This document shows positions 55,299-64,000 of a DNA stretch of 64,000 bases, one piece after another. The notes under the pieces are model-generated. The model made no database searches. It had not been told where the DNA came from and saw only the letters and a program-made list of their open reading frames with translations. Both the position numbers and the translations under genes were made by a program. Source of the stretch: Arcobacter arenosus (GTDB lineage Bacteria; Campylobacterota; Campylobacteria; Campylobacterales; Arcobacteraceae); NCBI RefSeq assembly GCF_005771535.1, contig NZ_VANU01000004.1, positions 248,001 through 312,000 on the forward strand. Direction: 5' to 3'. Position 1 is the stretch's first letter, and each line of letters begins with the position of its first letter.

Positions 55299-56464
55299 AT
55301 TTTCTCCATAAAGTTTTTAATATTTTCCGCTCTTTTATCCCAAGTATAACTTTGAACATCCATAAAAGCTTGATTAACTATATCATTACAATCATTCTCT
55401 AATACCCAATTTATTTTGTCACCTAGATCTTTTGAATTATCAGGTTCACACAATATAGCATTTTTTTTATCTTTCAATACTTCAACAATAGATGGTAATC
55501 TAGTAGCAATAATTGGTCTTTTACTTCCCATATATTCAAACATTTTTAAAGGAGACATATAATAAGCATAATGAGTGGTAAAAGGGAAAGGCATGAGAAG
55601 AATAGTTGAAGCAGAAATGTATTTAAATAATTCTGTAACAGGTTGTCTATCAATAAATATAAGTTTATCTTCTTGTATATTAAAACTTTTTGCTAACTTA
55701 TAATAACTAGATACATTATCCATAGGGCCTCCTAAAAAAATAGCTTTCACGTCATCTTTTAAAAACTGCAAACTTTCTATTATTTGAGGTATTCCTTTTT
55801 CTTCACCTAATGTATTAAATTTACCTACATAAATAATGTATTTATAATTCTTATCAAACCCTAATAACTCTAAAGCTTCATCTTTTTCTATTGATTTAAA
55901 AGTTTCAAGGTTTACACCATCATGTGCAACTAGATTATTCTTTATACCTTTTTCTTCATTCATTTTTTTCAAATGCCCATTAAGTACTATAATACCATCA
56001 GCTTTTTTTAAATTTAGTATCAAATGGTCTGAAAATTTATGCGCTTCATAATATATTTTATTTTTTATAAGGCCTATTTTTTTTCCAAAAATAAGTGTTT
56101 TTAATACCATCCAATCTCTTGTAAATACAGTATAATTTTGTCCATATAGTTTTAGTTTCAACAACACACTTATAGCAAATGTTACAGCACTAAGATTAGA
56201 CCATATAAATTGATTGAGATTATGAATCCACCAATAATTGATAGTAAATAGTTTATTTATTTCAAAATTTTTTTTTATCCCATAAAAACTATATGGATCA
56301 TCTTCATAATTTTTCATCTCTTTAGTATTTATACCATTTGGCACCCACATTTGTACTTCATCATACAATTTTGAAAAGCTATTACACATTTGCATTGATT
56401 GATATGTATTTGCCTTTTCAGAGGGGACTCTTGTATTAGTTATATAAATAATCTTAGTTTTCAC
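55295..56464 (-). CDS. Glycosyltransferase (GT4-like)
   Basis: 389 residues, GT-B. YIIYVGKFNTLGEEKGIPQIIESLQFLKD and LLMPFPFTTHYAYYMSPLKMFEYMGSKRPIIATRLPSIVE form the donor domain; the E-x7-E site is less typical (KMFEYMGS). The N-terminal half has a long acceptor region. One base separates it from the polymerase gene. Confidence 0.82.
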   Translation of the reverse strand: MKTKIIYITNTRVPSEKANTYQSMQMCNSFSKLYDEVQMWVPNGINTKEMKNYEDDPYSFYGIKKNFEINKLFTINYWWIHNLNQFIWSNLSAVTFAISVLLKLKLYGQNYTVFTRDWMVLKTLIFGKKIGLIKNKIYYEAHKFSDHLILNLKKADGIIVLNGHLKKMNEEKGIKNNLVAHDGVNLETFKSIEKDEALELLGFDKNYKYIIYVGKFNTLGEEKGIPQIIESLQFLKDDVKAIFLGGPMDNVSSYYKLAKSFNIQEDKLIFIDRQPVTELFKYISASTILLMPFPFTTHYAYYMSPLKMFEYMGSKRPIIATRLPSIVEVLKDKKNAILCEPDNSKDLGDKINWVLENDCNDIVNQAFMDVQSYTWDKRAENIKNFMEKI

Positions 56465-56465
56465 A

Positions 56466-57662
56466 CTAATCCTTTTTTGTTAAATAGTATTTTTTATTCA
56501 ATTTATTATCAAGTTTTGTTATTTTTAACTCACTATAAAAATAAGCAATAACAAAAAAATACCAACCTAGTAAACCTGAACCAATATAGAAAAATGTATT
56601 AAATAATGAGCTAAAATATAAAATACTTATATAACTAGCTATAGTCTTGTTAAATTTATAACATCTCAAAAAATAAATCAATATCCCAATATATGTAATA
56701 AATCCAAAAAGACCATATGCAAGAGTAATTGCTAAAAATTCATTATGTACTCTAAATCTTGAAGCACTTGAACCAATATTTATTTCGTTTTTAGAATAAG
56801 TATCCTCAATCATATTTTGGTAATTATTACCATAGCCAAATAAAAGTTTTTCAATACTTTCATTATAAATAATACTTATTGTATTTTCAGCCATTAAAAT
56901 CCTCTGCATATTAGAAGATGAAGAAAATATACCATACTGTTTCAATTGATTAATTTTATATTGTAACTGGTTAGAGAATGCATACGCAACAATCATTGAT
57001 AGAACAATACCAAATAACATATAAATATAATTCTTTTTTAATCTGAATTTTATTAAGAAATACAAAAATAGTGGAAGGATAACCGCTTTTATACCTAAAA
57101 ATAATATAACAAATATAAAAAATAATATTAAAGCATAATTCTTTCTATTTTCAAATAAATATATAATTGACAATACTATAACTACACTAGTAAAATGATG
57201 ATTAAAATATATCTGATCAATATCAAATATTGAAAATATAGACAATACCAGAGTACTAAATATTATAATATTATAAGGAATATATTTTATATAAATTATT
57301 ATATTTATAGTTCCTAATGTAATTATAAATAATTCAAAAAATCTAAATAAAAAGTTAAGTTGGAACTGTATTATTAATGTTATTAAAAGCAATATAAAAA
57401 ATAGAAATACAAATTTAAATGAATTTTTACTACTTAAAATAAAAGGAAAAAATAAAATAGTATATAGATCTACAAACCTTAAAAAACTGAAATATTTTAA
57501 TGGCAAATGTGTATCCATTAATTGTAAAACAGCAATAAAAATCCAGCTATACAAAATAACTTTACAATATTTTATTTTTGAAATTTTAAAATCATACTCT
57601 TGTAAACGATTAAAAAAAATTTTATTATAAATATTTAAATTTTTATCTATTATTTTTTTCAT
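56466..57662 (-). CDS. O-antigen polymerase (Wzy-like)
   Basis: 398 residues with about eleven membrane segments and a periplasmic loop (IYNESIEKLLFGYGNNYQNMIEDTYSKNEINIGSSASRFRVHNEFLAITLAYG), the O-antigen ligase/polymerase pattern (GYG…RVHNEFL). Sequence is poorly conserved in Wzy proteins, so the call rests on topology, the HNEFL motif and its place beside Wzx. Confidence 0.78.
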   Translation of the reverse strand: MKKIIDKNLNIYNKIFFNRLQEYDFKISKIKYCKVILYSWIFIAVLQLMDTHLPLKYFSFLRFVDLYTILFFPFILSSKNSFKFVFLFFILLLITLIIQFQLNFLFRFFELFIITLGTINIIIYIKYIPYNIIIFSTLVLSIFSIFDIDQIYFNHHFTSVVIVLSIIYLFENRKNYALILFFIFVILFLGIKAVILPLFLYFLIKFRLKKNYIYMLFGIVLSMIVAYAFSNQLQYKINQLKQYGIFSSSSNMQRILMAENTISIIYNESIEKLLFGYGNNYQNMIEDTYSKNEINIGSSASRFRVHNEFLAITLAYGLFGFITYIGILIYFLRCYKFNKTIASYISILYFSSLFNTFFYIGSGLLGWYFFVIAYFYSELKITKLDNKLNKKYYLTKKD

Positions 57663-59149
57663 ATGAATTTCTTTGGTAGATACTTTTTATATTTATACAG
57701 CCCTAACTCACTGAATATAAATTTATCATCGTCAGTTATATTAAGTGTGAAATAAAATAATATAATAAATATTAAGAAAGATAAAATTGAAGCAAATATA
57801 TAGTTAGTTATAAAATGTCCTACTAATAAAGCTATTGTAATTGAAAATATTGATTTAATTAAAAATAAGAATGGAAAATTAATATTCAAATATTTATTTT
57901 GTATATATATTAATGAAGATCCACTATATATTAACTGGTTGAAGAACAATCCAATCAATATTGCGTATATACCTAAAAAATCAATTAGAAACCAAAAACT
58001 TATTTGCAATGAAATAATTGCAAAAATACTTGAGTAAAGTGTTATTTTATAATGTTCATTTATTTGAGTTAGCCAATTTGCAACACTCAGAATAGAGGCA
58101 AATATCATATTAATGAAAAATAAGTTAAACAAATTATTTTCAACTTTTATAGAATATAAAATATTAATAATAGGATCAGACAAATAAAATATAATTACAA
58201 ATATGATAAAAAATATAAAAATATAATATTTCAGCACAATATTGTATATTTGATTCATTTTATACTCATTTTTATCTTTAAAAGCATTAGAGAATAACAC
58301 CCCAGTGACTTTACTAATTGGTATTCCAACAATATTAGCAATAACTGTTATTATTTTTAAAATAATAGCTATATACGATAACTCAGTAAGTAAATTATAT
58401 TGATTCATTACAATTGCTATAAAAGAAATACTTGAAAAATAAGTAAAGAATCGAACAAGTGTAATAGTTAAAAAATGTTTAATATATTTTTTAGCTAAAT
58501 TTCCACTTAAAATAGATACATTTATCAGATTTAATTTCCTTATGAATTTTAATGATCCAACAAACAATATTAATGATGATAAAAAATTTATTATTATTAT
58601 TACTGATAAAATAGTACTGGTATTATAAGAACCATCAAATGAAGCATAAATAAGCCACAATGGTACAAAAAGAGAATTAATAAAAGATGATATCAATGTA
58701 GTTTTATTTTCAAGCTCTGCACTTAAAATAGATGAAAAAATATTTGAAAGTATTACTGACGAAATAATTAAAAATATCCCCCATTCGGGAAGAACTCCTA
58801 TAAATGAAGTACCAAATATACTTTTAAAAGAACTAGGAAATAATAATAAAAGTATTATTAATACAATAATAAGAAATAATTGTAAAAAAAAACTTGTAAT
58901 AAGCACTGATTTTCGGATTAATTCATTATCATTTTCTATCCACATTTTAATAATAGTTTGTGAAAAGCCTAAATTTGTCACTAAACTTATAGTACCACTT
59001 AATGCAGATAATATAACTATATTGGCATAAAGCTCCGTCCCTAAATTTCTTATAACAAAAACTGATGATAAAAGTCCTAGTATCATTAAAATAGGCTGAA
59101 AAACTATATTTAGTTTTATAAACTTTTTTGTTTTATTTTTTAAACTCAT
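57659..59149 (-). CDS. O-antigen flippase (Wzx-like)
   Basis: 496 residues with 12-14 membrane segments of the polysaccharide-biosynthesis (MATE-like) family: N-terminal VIRNLGTELYANIVILSALSGTISLVTNLGFSQTIIKMW and mid-part helices. It moves lipid-linked O-units to the periplasm. Overlaps wzy by 4 bp. Confidence 0.87.
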   Translation of the reverse strand: MSLKNKTKKFIKLNIVFQPILMILGLLSSVFVIRNLGTELYANIVILSALSGTISLVTNLGFSQTIIKMWIENDNELIRKSVLITSFFLQLFLIIVLIILLLLFPSSFKSIFGTSFIGVLPEWGIFLIISSVILSNIFSSILSAELENKTTLISSFINSLFVPLWLIYASFDGSYNTSTILSVIIIINFLSSLILFVGSLKFIRKLNLINVSILSGNLAKKYIKHFLTITLVRFFTYFSSISFIAIVMNQYNLLTELSYIAIILKIITVIANIVGIPISKVTGVLFSNAFKDKNEYKMNQIYNIVLKYYIFIFFIIFVIIFYLSDPIINILYSIKVENNLFNLFFINMIFASILSVANWLTQINEHYKITLYSSIFAIISLQISFWFLIDFLGIYAILIGLFFNQLIYSGSSLIYIQNKYLNINFPFLFLIKSIFSITIALLVGHFITNYIFASILSFLIFIILFYFTLNITDDDKFIFSELGLYKYKKYLPKKFI

Positions 59150-59158
59150 TTAAATTAA

Positions 59159-59818
59159 TTACTTTTTAGCTATAACAATCAAACCGTTACCTATAATTGG
59201 TAAAGCAGGAATATTAATATATCTTTTTTTTAATAAAGGTTTAGTTCCAGTATATGTTTTAATTTGCTGAAAACTGTATTTTTTTAAATCGAATTGTAAA
59301 TTAAAAATATCATAATATTTTATATGAGTTTCATCGAGATCTGCATACCACTTTTTACCGAAAAGAGGAGATATTACTCTCATTATATCAAGTCTATTAG
59401 GTGTTTTAAAGAGTATAATTCCCTTAGGCTTTAAAACTCTATAAGATTCACTTAAGTAATTTTCTAAAGATTGTAAATGTTCAATAACTTCATGAGATAC
59501 TAATAGATCAATACTATTGTCTTCAAAAGGAAATTTCTCATTTTCCAAATTACATTTTAAAAAAGTGATATTTTTATATTTATTTTTTGCTTCTGTTAAA
59601 GGAATCTCAAATGCATCTAAACCCACGACATTCGAATTAGGATACTGTTTTTTTAAGAAGGCACATAAAGTCCCAGAACCACATCCTAAATCAGCTATTT
59701 CAGATGGGTTTATATCATCTTGAATATATGATAAAAATTTTGTATATTTTGATTCCATTGAAGATACAGTTTGTTCATTGATATCCAAATAATATTTCTC
59801 ATTATAGGCATTTTTCAT
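59159..59818 (-). CDS. Class I SAM-dependent methyltransferase
   Basis: 219 residues. SAM motif IADLGCGSGTLCAFL (about 40-54), motif II LDAFEIPL, motif III DLLVSHEVIEHL, then a C-terminal half with KTPNRLDIM. Probably methylates a sugar or lipid; acceptor unknown. Starts 15 bp after the next glycosyltransferase. Confidence 0.88.
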   Translation of the reverse strand: MKNAYNEKYYLDINEQTVSSMESKYTKFLSYIQDDINPSEIADLGCGSGTLCAFLKKQYPNSNVVGLDAFEIPLTEAKNKYKNITFLKCNLENEKFPFEDNSIDLLVSHEVIEHLQSLENYLSESYRVLKPKGIILFKTPNRLDIMRVISPLFGKKWYADLDETHIKYYDIFNLQFDLKKYSFQQIKTYTGTKPLLKKRYINIPALPIIGNGLIVIAKK

Positions 59819-59833
59819 AAATTAACACTCCCA

Positions 59834-61051
59834 TCAAAAATATTTACTTAAGTAAACTTCACTATTTATGTCAAATTCTTTACAAGTTTTTATCATATTA
59901 TTTTTCATTGCATTTTTTTCTTTATTATTGAAAGATAATGCTTTTTCAACTTTTACAACAGCTTCCTCTATATTCTCATTTTCAAAAAGTAAACTATTTT
60001 TTTCATTTATTAAGAATTCATTTAGTGCCGGAACATCTGAGGCTACTATAAGTGAATCATTATACCCAGCTTCAATTGCAGGTAATCCAAAGCCTTCATA
60101 TCTTGATGGCATAAGGTATATATCACATTTTTTATATAGATAGTTTCTTTCTTCATTTGACAATTTATGCAAAATTTTTATTTTTTCACTTAGTCCATTT
60201 ATATTTATATCTTTATTTATAGATTGTATTAAACCTTTATTATTTGACCCACTTGCAAGAATAAAAATAGTATCACTTCTTTTTTGACAAATACTTTTTG
60301 CTACTTCCAAAAATATATCATAACCTTTTCTTTTTTTTAGCTGGCAAATTAAAAATATAACTTTTTTATTGTTTAAGGAAGAGTATTTATTTTTAATCTC
60401 TTGAGAAGTCTTTTCATTTATTAAAAAATCAAAATTCAAATAATGTCTTATAATTTTTATTCTATTTAAATCCATACCTATTAGTTTTGCATATTGTACA
60501 TTATGCTTTGAATAAAATAAAATTTTATCAGCATTATACCATTTCCAATGTCTAAGATAATTTTGAATTTTATCAATAAATTTTCCGTTATGACTTTTAA
60601 ATGTCTTATAATCATATATTATATTTTTGCTCTTAATTTTATTAGACAAAGGCCTATCTCTATCATCAGTAATATATTCATCATGCAATATTCCTGCTTC
60701 TGATAAAATCACTTTAATCCGAAATAACTTTGCTAATAAAACTAGACAATGAGTTCCTGAACGAAAATGGTTTACAAATAAAATATTTGGTCTTAATAAT
60801 AATAGTAGAACTAATGACATTATTAATGATAGTATAACAGATATTAATCTCGTTCCATCAAATAGATAAGGCAATCTATAAATTGGAATATCATAATATT
60901 TTGAAAATATTTTATAATTTTTATTATAAGAAGTTGCAAAAATAATATCAAACTTATTTTCCATTGAAAGTTTACGCCCTAAAGTAAATTCAGGAAATAA
61001 ATTATAACGTGGTTCAAAACCATTTGGAGTTACTATTAACAATTTTTTCAA
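59834..61051 (-). CDS. Glycosyltransferase (GT4-like)
   Basis: 405 residues, GT-B. KKVIFLICQLKKRKGYDIFLEVAKSICQ and MPSRYEGFGLPAIEAGYNDSLIVASDVPALNEFL form the donor site (E-x7-E). N-terminal half has VILSEAGILHDEY and a hydrophobic stretch at 75-95. Overlaps the next gene by 4 bp. Confidence 0.86.
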   Translation of the reverse strand: MKKLLIVTPNGFEPRYNLFPEFTLGRKLSMENKFDIIFATSYNKNYKIFSKYYDIPIYRLPYLFDGTRLISVILSLIMSLVLLLLLRPNILFVNHFRSGTHCLVLLAKLFRIKVILSEAGILHDEYITDDRDRPLSNKIKSKNIIYDYKTFKSHNGKFIDKIQNYLRHWKWYNADKILFYSKHNVQYAKLIGMDLNRIKIIRHYLNFDFLINEKTSQEIKNKYSSLNNKKVIFLICQLKKRKGYDIFLEVAKSICQKRSDTIFILASGSNNKGLIQSINKDININGLSEKIKILHKLSNEERNYLYKKCDIYLMPSRYEGFGLPAIEAGYNDSLIVASDVPALNEFLINEKNSLLFENENIEEAVVKVEKALSFNNKEKNAMKNNMIKTCKEFDINSEVYLSKYF

Positions 61052-62187
61052 ATTTCATACTCCATAAATGATTTTGGCAATGGTCCATTATCTAAAATAT
61101 ATCTATATAAGTCACCATATATTTTACCCCATTTATTTATATCAAAATGAAGGGAAACTCTTTTTTGTGATTCCATACCAAACTCTTCTCTTAAATTTTT
61201 ATTTTGTATTATTAATTCTAATTTATCTGCTAACTCTTCTGCATTTGAATTAACTATTAAACCATTCTTTCCATCTTCTACATACTTTTCGCTATCTATT
61301 TCGTTAGAAATTATAGGAGACAATCCACTTGCCATTGCTTCAAGTGTTGACAATGAGGGGACTATAAGTTCAGATATATTCACAGTAATATCACTTTGTG
61401 AATACAATTTATTCATCATATTTCCATCTACTCTATAATCTATCCATTCTATATATTTTTCCAATTGTTTCTCGTTTATATAACTATTTACTTTTTCTCC
61501 TAAGGTAGATTCTAACCTTTTTGATCCAACAATTATAACTTTAAATGTCAAGTTTTTATTTTTAAGAATATTTATAGCTTCAAAAAATACCATAGGTCTT
61601 TTGTCAGGAATTAATCTATGATTATAAAATATTGTAGGAACAACAATATTTTCTTTTTTTATTGAAAAAAATCTTTCAAAATTTATTGCATTATAAAGTA
61701 AATAATTTTCTTTTCCAACATATTTAGAAACTTCAACTAAAGTTTTATCATTGCAAATATGAAAAATTGAGTTCTGTAAAACTTTAATAACTCGCTCACT
61801 AAATTTTTTAGTTACATTTTTATTTTTATCTAAAATATATCTTTCTTTACCATATAAATTTACTAAATAATTTTTTCTAAAAATTTTACTTACTAAATAA
61901 ACGATATAACTTTCTTTTGACTGAGCCATTTTTGTATCTATTAAATCATATTGATTAAATAAAAGATGTAATATAAACTTAATAATGTAACTTTTATAAC
62001 TTTTAATATTTTTTCTATTTAATAATATAAAATTATCTAATTGATTCAAAGGATGATTGGATAATTCTTCATAATTCACATTCATTGGAAATATTGAAAT
62101 AGTTATATCAGAATTATTTATTAAAATTGCATATATTTGATCTAATAATTGATTTTCCAAAACATTTAAACTCCAAAATACTTTCAT
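61048..62187 (-). CDS. Glycosyltransferase (GT4-like)
   Basis: 379 residues. NHRLIPDKRPMVFFEAINILKN (donor-phosphate region) and NISELIVPSLSTLEAMASGLSPIISNEIDSE form the donor site. N-terminal acceptor half is divergent. Overlaps the aminotransferase by 4 bp. Confidence 0.85.
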   Translation of the reverse strand: MKVFWSLNVLENQLLDQIYAILINNSDITISIFPMNVNYEELSNHPLNQLDNFILLNRKNIKSYKSYIIKFILHLLFNQYDLIDTKMAQSKESYIVYLVSKIFRKNYLVNLYGKERYILDKNKNVTKKFSERVIKVLQNSIFHICNDKTLVEVSKYVGKENYLLYNAINFERFFSIKKENIVVPTIFYNHRLIPDKRPMVFFEAINILKNKNLTFKVIIVGSKRLESTLGEKVNSYINEKQLEKYIEWIDYRVDGNMMNKLYSQSDITVNISELIVPSLSTLEAMASGLSPIISNEIDSEKYVEDGKNGLIVNSNAEELADKLELIIQNKNLREEFGMESQKRVSLHFDINKWGKIYGDLYRYILDNGPLPKSFMEYEI

Positions 62188-63233
62188 AATAACAACTCCT
62201 TGAAAAACTCTTTTAATCCACTCTCATTAATATTTGGATATAAGGGAAAAGAGTATGTATAGTTTATAAGTGTTTGTGTATTTGGTAAAGATTCTTTAAA
62301 ATATTGAGATGCAAACAGCGATAAATCTTCAAATATAGTATCCCCTAGAGCTATCTTATGTTTTCTACAAAGATTTTCAAAAAAATCTTTTTTTTCTCTA
62401 TCTATTTTTATAATAAACCTGTAGTTTGAGGAAATTTTCTTTTCATTTACTTGATTTAAAACCTCTAACCACTTTATACTGCTAAATATATCAAAATATT
62501 TATTTGCTAACATCTTTCTCTCATCTAAAAATGATTTTAATTTTTCAAATTGAACTAGACCTACAGCTGCATTTATATTTTGCAGTTTATAATTAAATCT
62601 TAATTTATAGTCTCGTTTACCACCATAGTATCTCAAATCTTTTAATAGTTTTGCCAATTTTTCATCATCTGTAAGAATCATACCACCATCTATACTTGTA
62701 AACATTTTTGTCGCATAAAATGAAAATATCGATGCATATCCAAATGAGCCAACTTTTTTACTGTTATACATAGCACCAATAGATTGAGCACAATCTTCTA
62801 TTATAGGAATATTTAATTTTATAAGTTCATCTATATCTGATGGTAATCCAAACATATGAGGAGCGATTATTGCCTTTGTATTATCTGTAATAATTTTTTT
62901 TGCATACTCAACAGATATATTAAAATTGTTTTCATTTATATCAGCAATTACTGGAGTAGCTCCTGTGTATTCAATAGCATGCATAACACCAGGACAAACT
63001 GAAGCAGGAAGTATAACTTCATCTCCTTTTTTAATATCCATACTGTAAAGTAAGAGATGAATAGCGGTTGTTCCACTTGATGTAGATACTGCATATTTTT
63101 TACCTACATAGTTAGCAACTTTTTTTTCAAACTCTTCTATCTCTTTACCAACAGCTATATTACCACTTTTGTAAACTTCTATAATCTTTTCTAATTCAAT
63201 ATTATCTAAAAAAGGTTTTGAGTGTGGAATCAT
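62184..63233 (-). CDS. DegT/DnrJ/EryC1/StrS aminotransferase (nucleotide-sugar)
   Basis: 349 residues, PLP aminotransferase: AVSTSSGTTAIHLLLYS, IEDCAQSIGA, and the PLP-lysine region FYATKMFTSIDGGMILTDD. These enzymes aminate keto sugars (PglE-, PseC- or perosamine-type). Together with the adjacent acetyltransferase this would make an N-acetylated amino sugar for the O-unit. Shares one base with the acetyltransferase gene. Confidence 0.9.
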   Translation of the reverse strand: MIPHSKPFLDNIELEKIIEVYKSGNIAVGKEIEEFEKKVANYVGKKYAVSTSSGTTAIHLLLYSMDIKKGDEVILPASVCPGVMHAIEYTGATPVIADINENNFNISVEYAKKIITDNTKAIIAPHMFGLPSDIDELIKLNIPIIEDCAQSIGAMYNSKKVGSFGYASIFSFYATKMFTSIDGGMILTDDEKLAKLLKDLRYYGGKRDYKLRFNYKLQNINAAVGLVQFEKLKSFLDERKMLANKYFDIFSSIKWLEVLNQVNEKKISSNYRFIIKIDREKKDFFENLCRKHKIALGDTIFEDLSLFASQYFKESLPNTQTLINYTYSFPLYPNINESGLKEFFKELLL

Positions 63234-63853
63234 TAATATACACTCCTATAGAGATTGTTATTTTTAATTTTTTTAGCAGGGACTCCAACATAAACACTAT
63301 TTTCTTCCACATTTTCTAAAATTATACTTCCTGCACCGATTACACTGTTTTTTCCAATTTTAATTCCATCAATTATTTTTGCACCGATACCAATATAGAC
63401 ATTATCTTCAATTGTTACACTTCCTGCAATATTTACACCCGGTGCAATATTTACATTATTACCAATCTTTGAATCATGTTCGATAGTAGAATTTGAAAAA
63501 ATAACATTTCCATATCCTAATCTTACATTCACTCCTATTTGTACAAAAGGTAAGATAATATTTCCAAAACCAATTTCTGTATTAGAGGAAAAATTTACAT
63601 TAGGTGATATGGCATTTAATGATAATAAATTTTTATTCTTTAAATCTTTTAATATTTTTTCTCTAAGCAACATATTTGATAAAGAACCAATAGCAAGAAA
63701 TGATGGAAAATTACCAATATTAGATAATTCTCCTAAATAATAATTTGTGTCGTGTAATCTATCATCGTAAAACCCCTGATATAATTCTTTTCCTAAAATA
63801 TCTATGATAATATCGTGCAAGCCGCCTTTCCCTAGAATCGCATAATTGTCCAT
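63233..63853 (-). CDS. Sugar O/N-acetyltransferase, NeuD/PglD family
   Basis: 206 residues. N-terminal PglD-type domain (YAILGKGGLHDIIIDILG) then left-handed beta-helix repeats (NNVNIAPGVNIAGSVTIEDNVYIGIGAKIIDGIKIGKNSVIGAGSIILENV) with the catalytic His in EHDSKIG and the closing VGVPAKKI. PglD acetylates the amino sugar produced by PglE; here the aminotransferase lies one base downstream, which supports that pairing. Confidence 0.9.
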   Translation of the reverse strand: MDNYAILGKGGLHDIIIDILGKELYQGFYDDRLHDTNYYLGELSNIGNFPSFLAIGSLSNMLLREKILKDLKNKNLLSLNAISPNVNFSSNTEIGFGNIILPFVQIGVNVRLGYGNVIFSNSTIEHDSKIGNNVNIAPGVNIAGSVTIEDNVYIGIGAKIIDGIKIGKNSVIGAGSIILENVEENSVYVGVPAKKIKNNNLYRSVY

Positions 63854-64000
63854 TATAGTTTCACCCTAATTACTTCAAAAGCTTCTGCATATTTTTCTTT
63901 AATTTGTACACCTCTTACTTTAGCTAAAGACCAAATAAAATCTTCATCTACATAGTTTTTACATTTTTGACTTTTATAAAAATCAAGTGCCTTTATCTTA
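63853..64000 (-). CDS. Unidentified protein, C-terminal 48 residues only
   Basis: Only the last codons are in the window, ending DEDFIWSLAKVRGVQIKEKY and AEAFEVIRVKL, stop at 63853-63855 overlapping the acetyltransferase start (TAATG). The overlap marks it as part of the polysaccharide operon. I do not recognise the family from this piece. Confidence 0.7.
   Translation of the reverse strand, partial: KIKALDFYKSQKCKNYVDEDFIWSLAKVRGVQIKEKYAEAFEVIRVKL

Overview
The window is AT-rich DNA from a bacterium whose housekeeping genes (gyrA-asd-yqhA-hemE, argJ, rpmB), AAAGGA-type ribosome binding sites and O-antigen genes suggest an Arcobacter-like member of the Campylobacterota. That placement is my inference from gene content and composition, not a database match. 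The left ~25 kb is a catabolic region for aromatic acids, the middle (25-45 kb) is ordinary core genome with small unknown genes, a decayed IS30-type element and two tRNA-Asn genes, and the right ~19 kb is an O-antigen/surface-polysaccharide cluster running off the window.

Aromatic region (1-24.8 kb). Funnelling enzymes make protocatechuate: PobA (4-hydroxybenzoate 3-hydroxylase), MobA (3-hydroxybenzoate 4-hydroxylase) and a VanA-like Rieske oxygenase (probably aryl-ether demethylation). One long operon, ligU-ligI-ligK-ligJ-ligA-ligB-ligC-dctP-dctQ-dctM, encodes the whole protocatechuate 4,5-cleavage route to pyruvate plus oxaloacetate together with a TRAP uptake system. A second TRAP binding protein sits in the mobA operon without membrane subunits. 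An HpaB-type flavin monooxygenase with its flavin reductase, an OprD-like porin and regulators of the MarR (two), IclR and TetR families complete the region. A DUF4062 (TIR-like) gene with different codon use is inserted in it.

Regulation. Four promoters (HpaB-type gene, mobA, porin, lig operon) share one architecture: 11-bp-spaced ATAGCAT direct repeats, a 15-bp dyad GTNCGCTTAACGNAC, and a -10 box exactly 17 bp further on; three of the four also have a GAACATTTGTNC dyad at the start site. This looks like one regulon. Three 5' leaders (HpaB-type gene, mobA, argJ) carry the same small hairpin, which can be drawn in two mutually exclusive forms, one of which covers the ribosome binding site. 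mobA also has a ~150-nt structured leader.

Middle and right. The core section includes SelO (AMPylase), GapN-like dehydrogenase, two thioredoxin-fold proteins, a J-domain/TerB-like protein, a K+ channel and a small exported ATP-dependent DNA ligase. The polysaccharide cluster reads leftward with one-to-few-base overlaps: sugar aminotransferase and acetyltransferase, eight glycosyltransferases, Wzx flippase, Wzy polymerase, acyltransferase, methyltransferase, and a wbpV-wbpL-wbpM-like end group.
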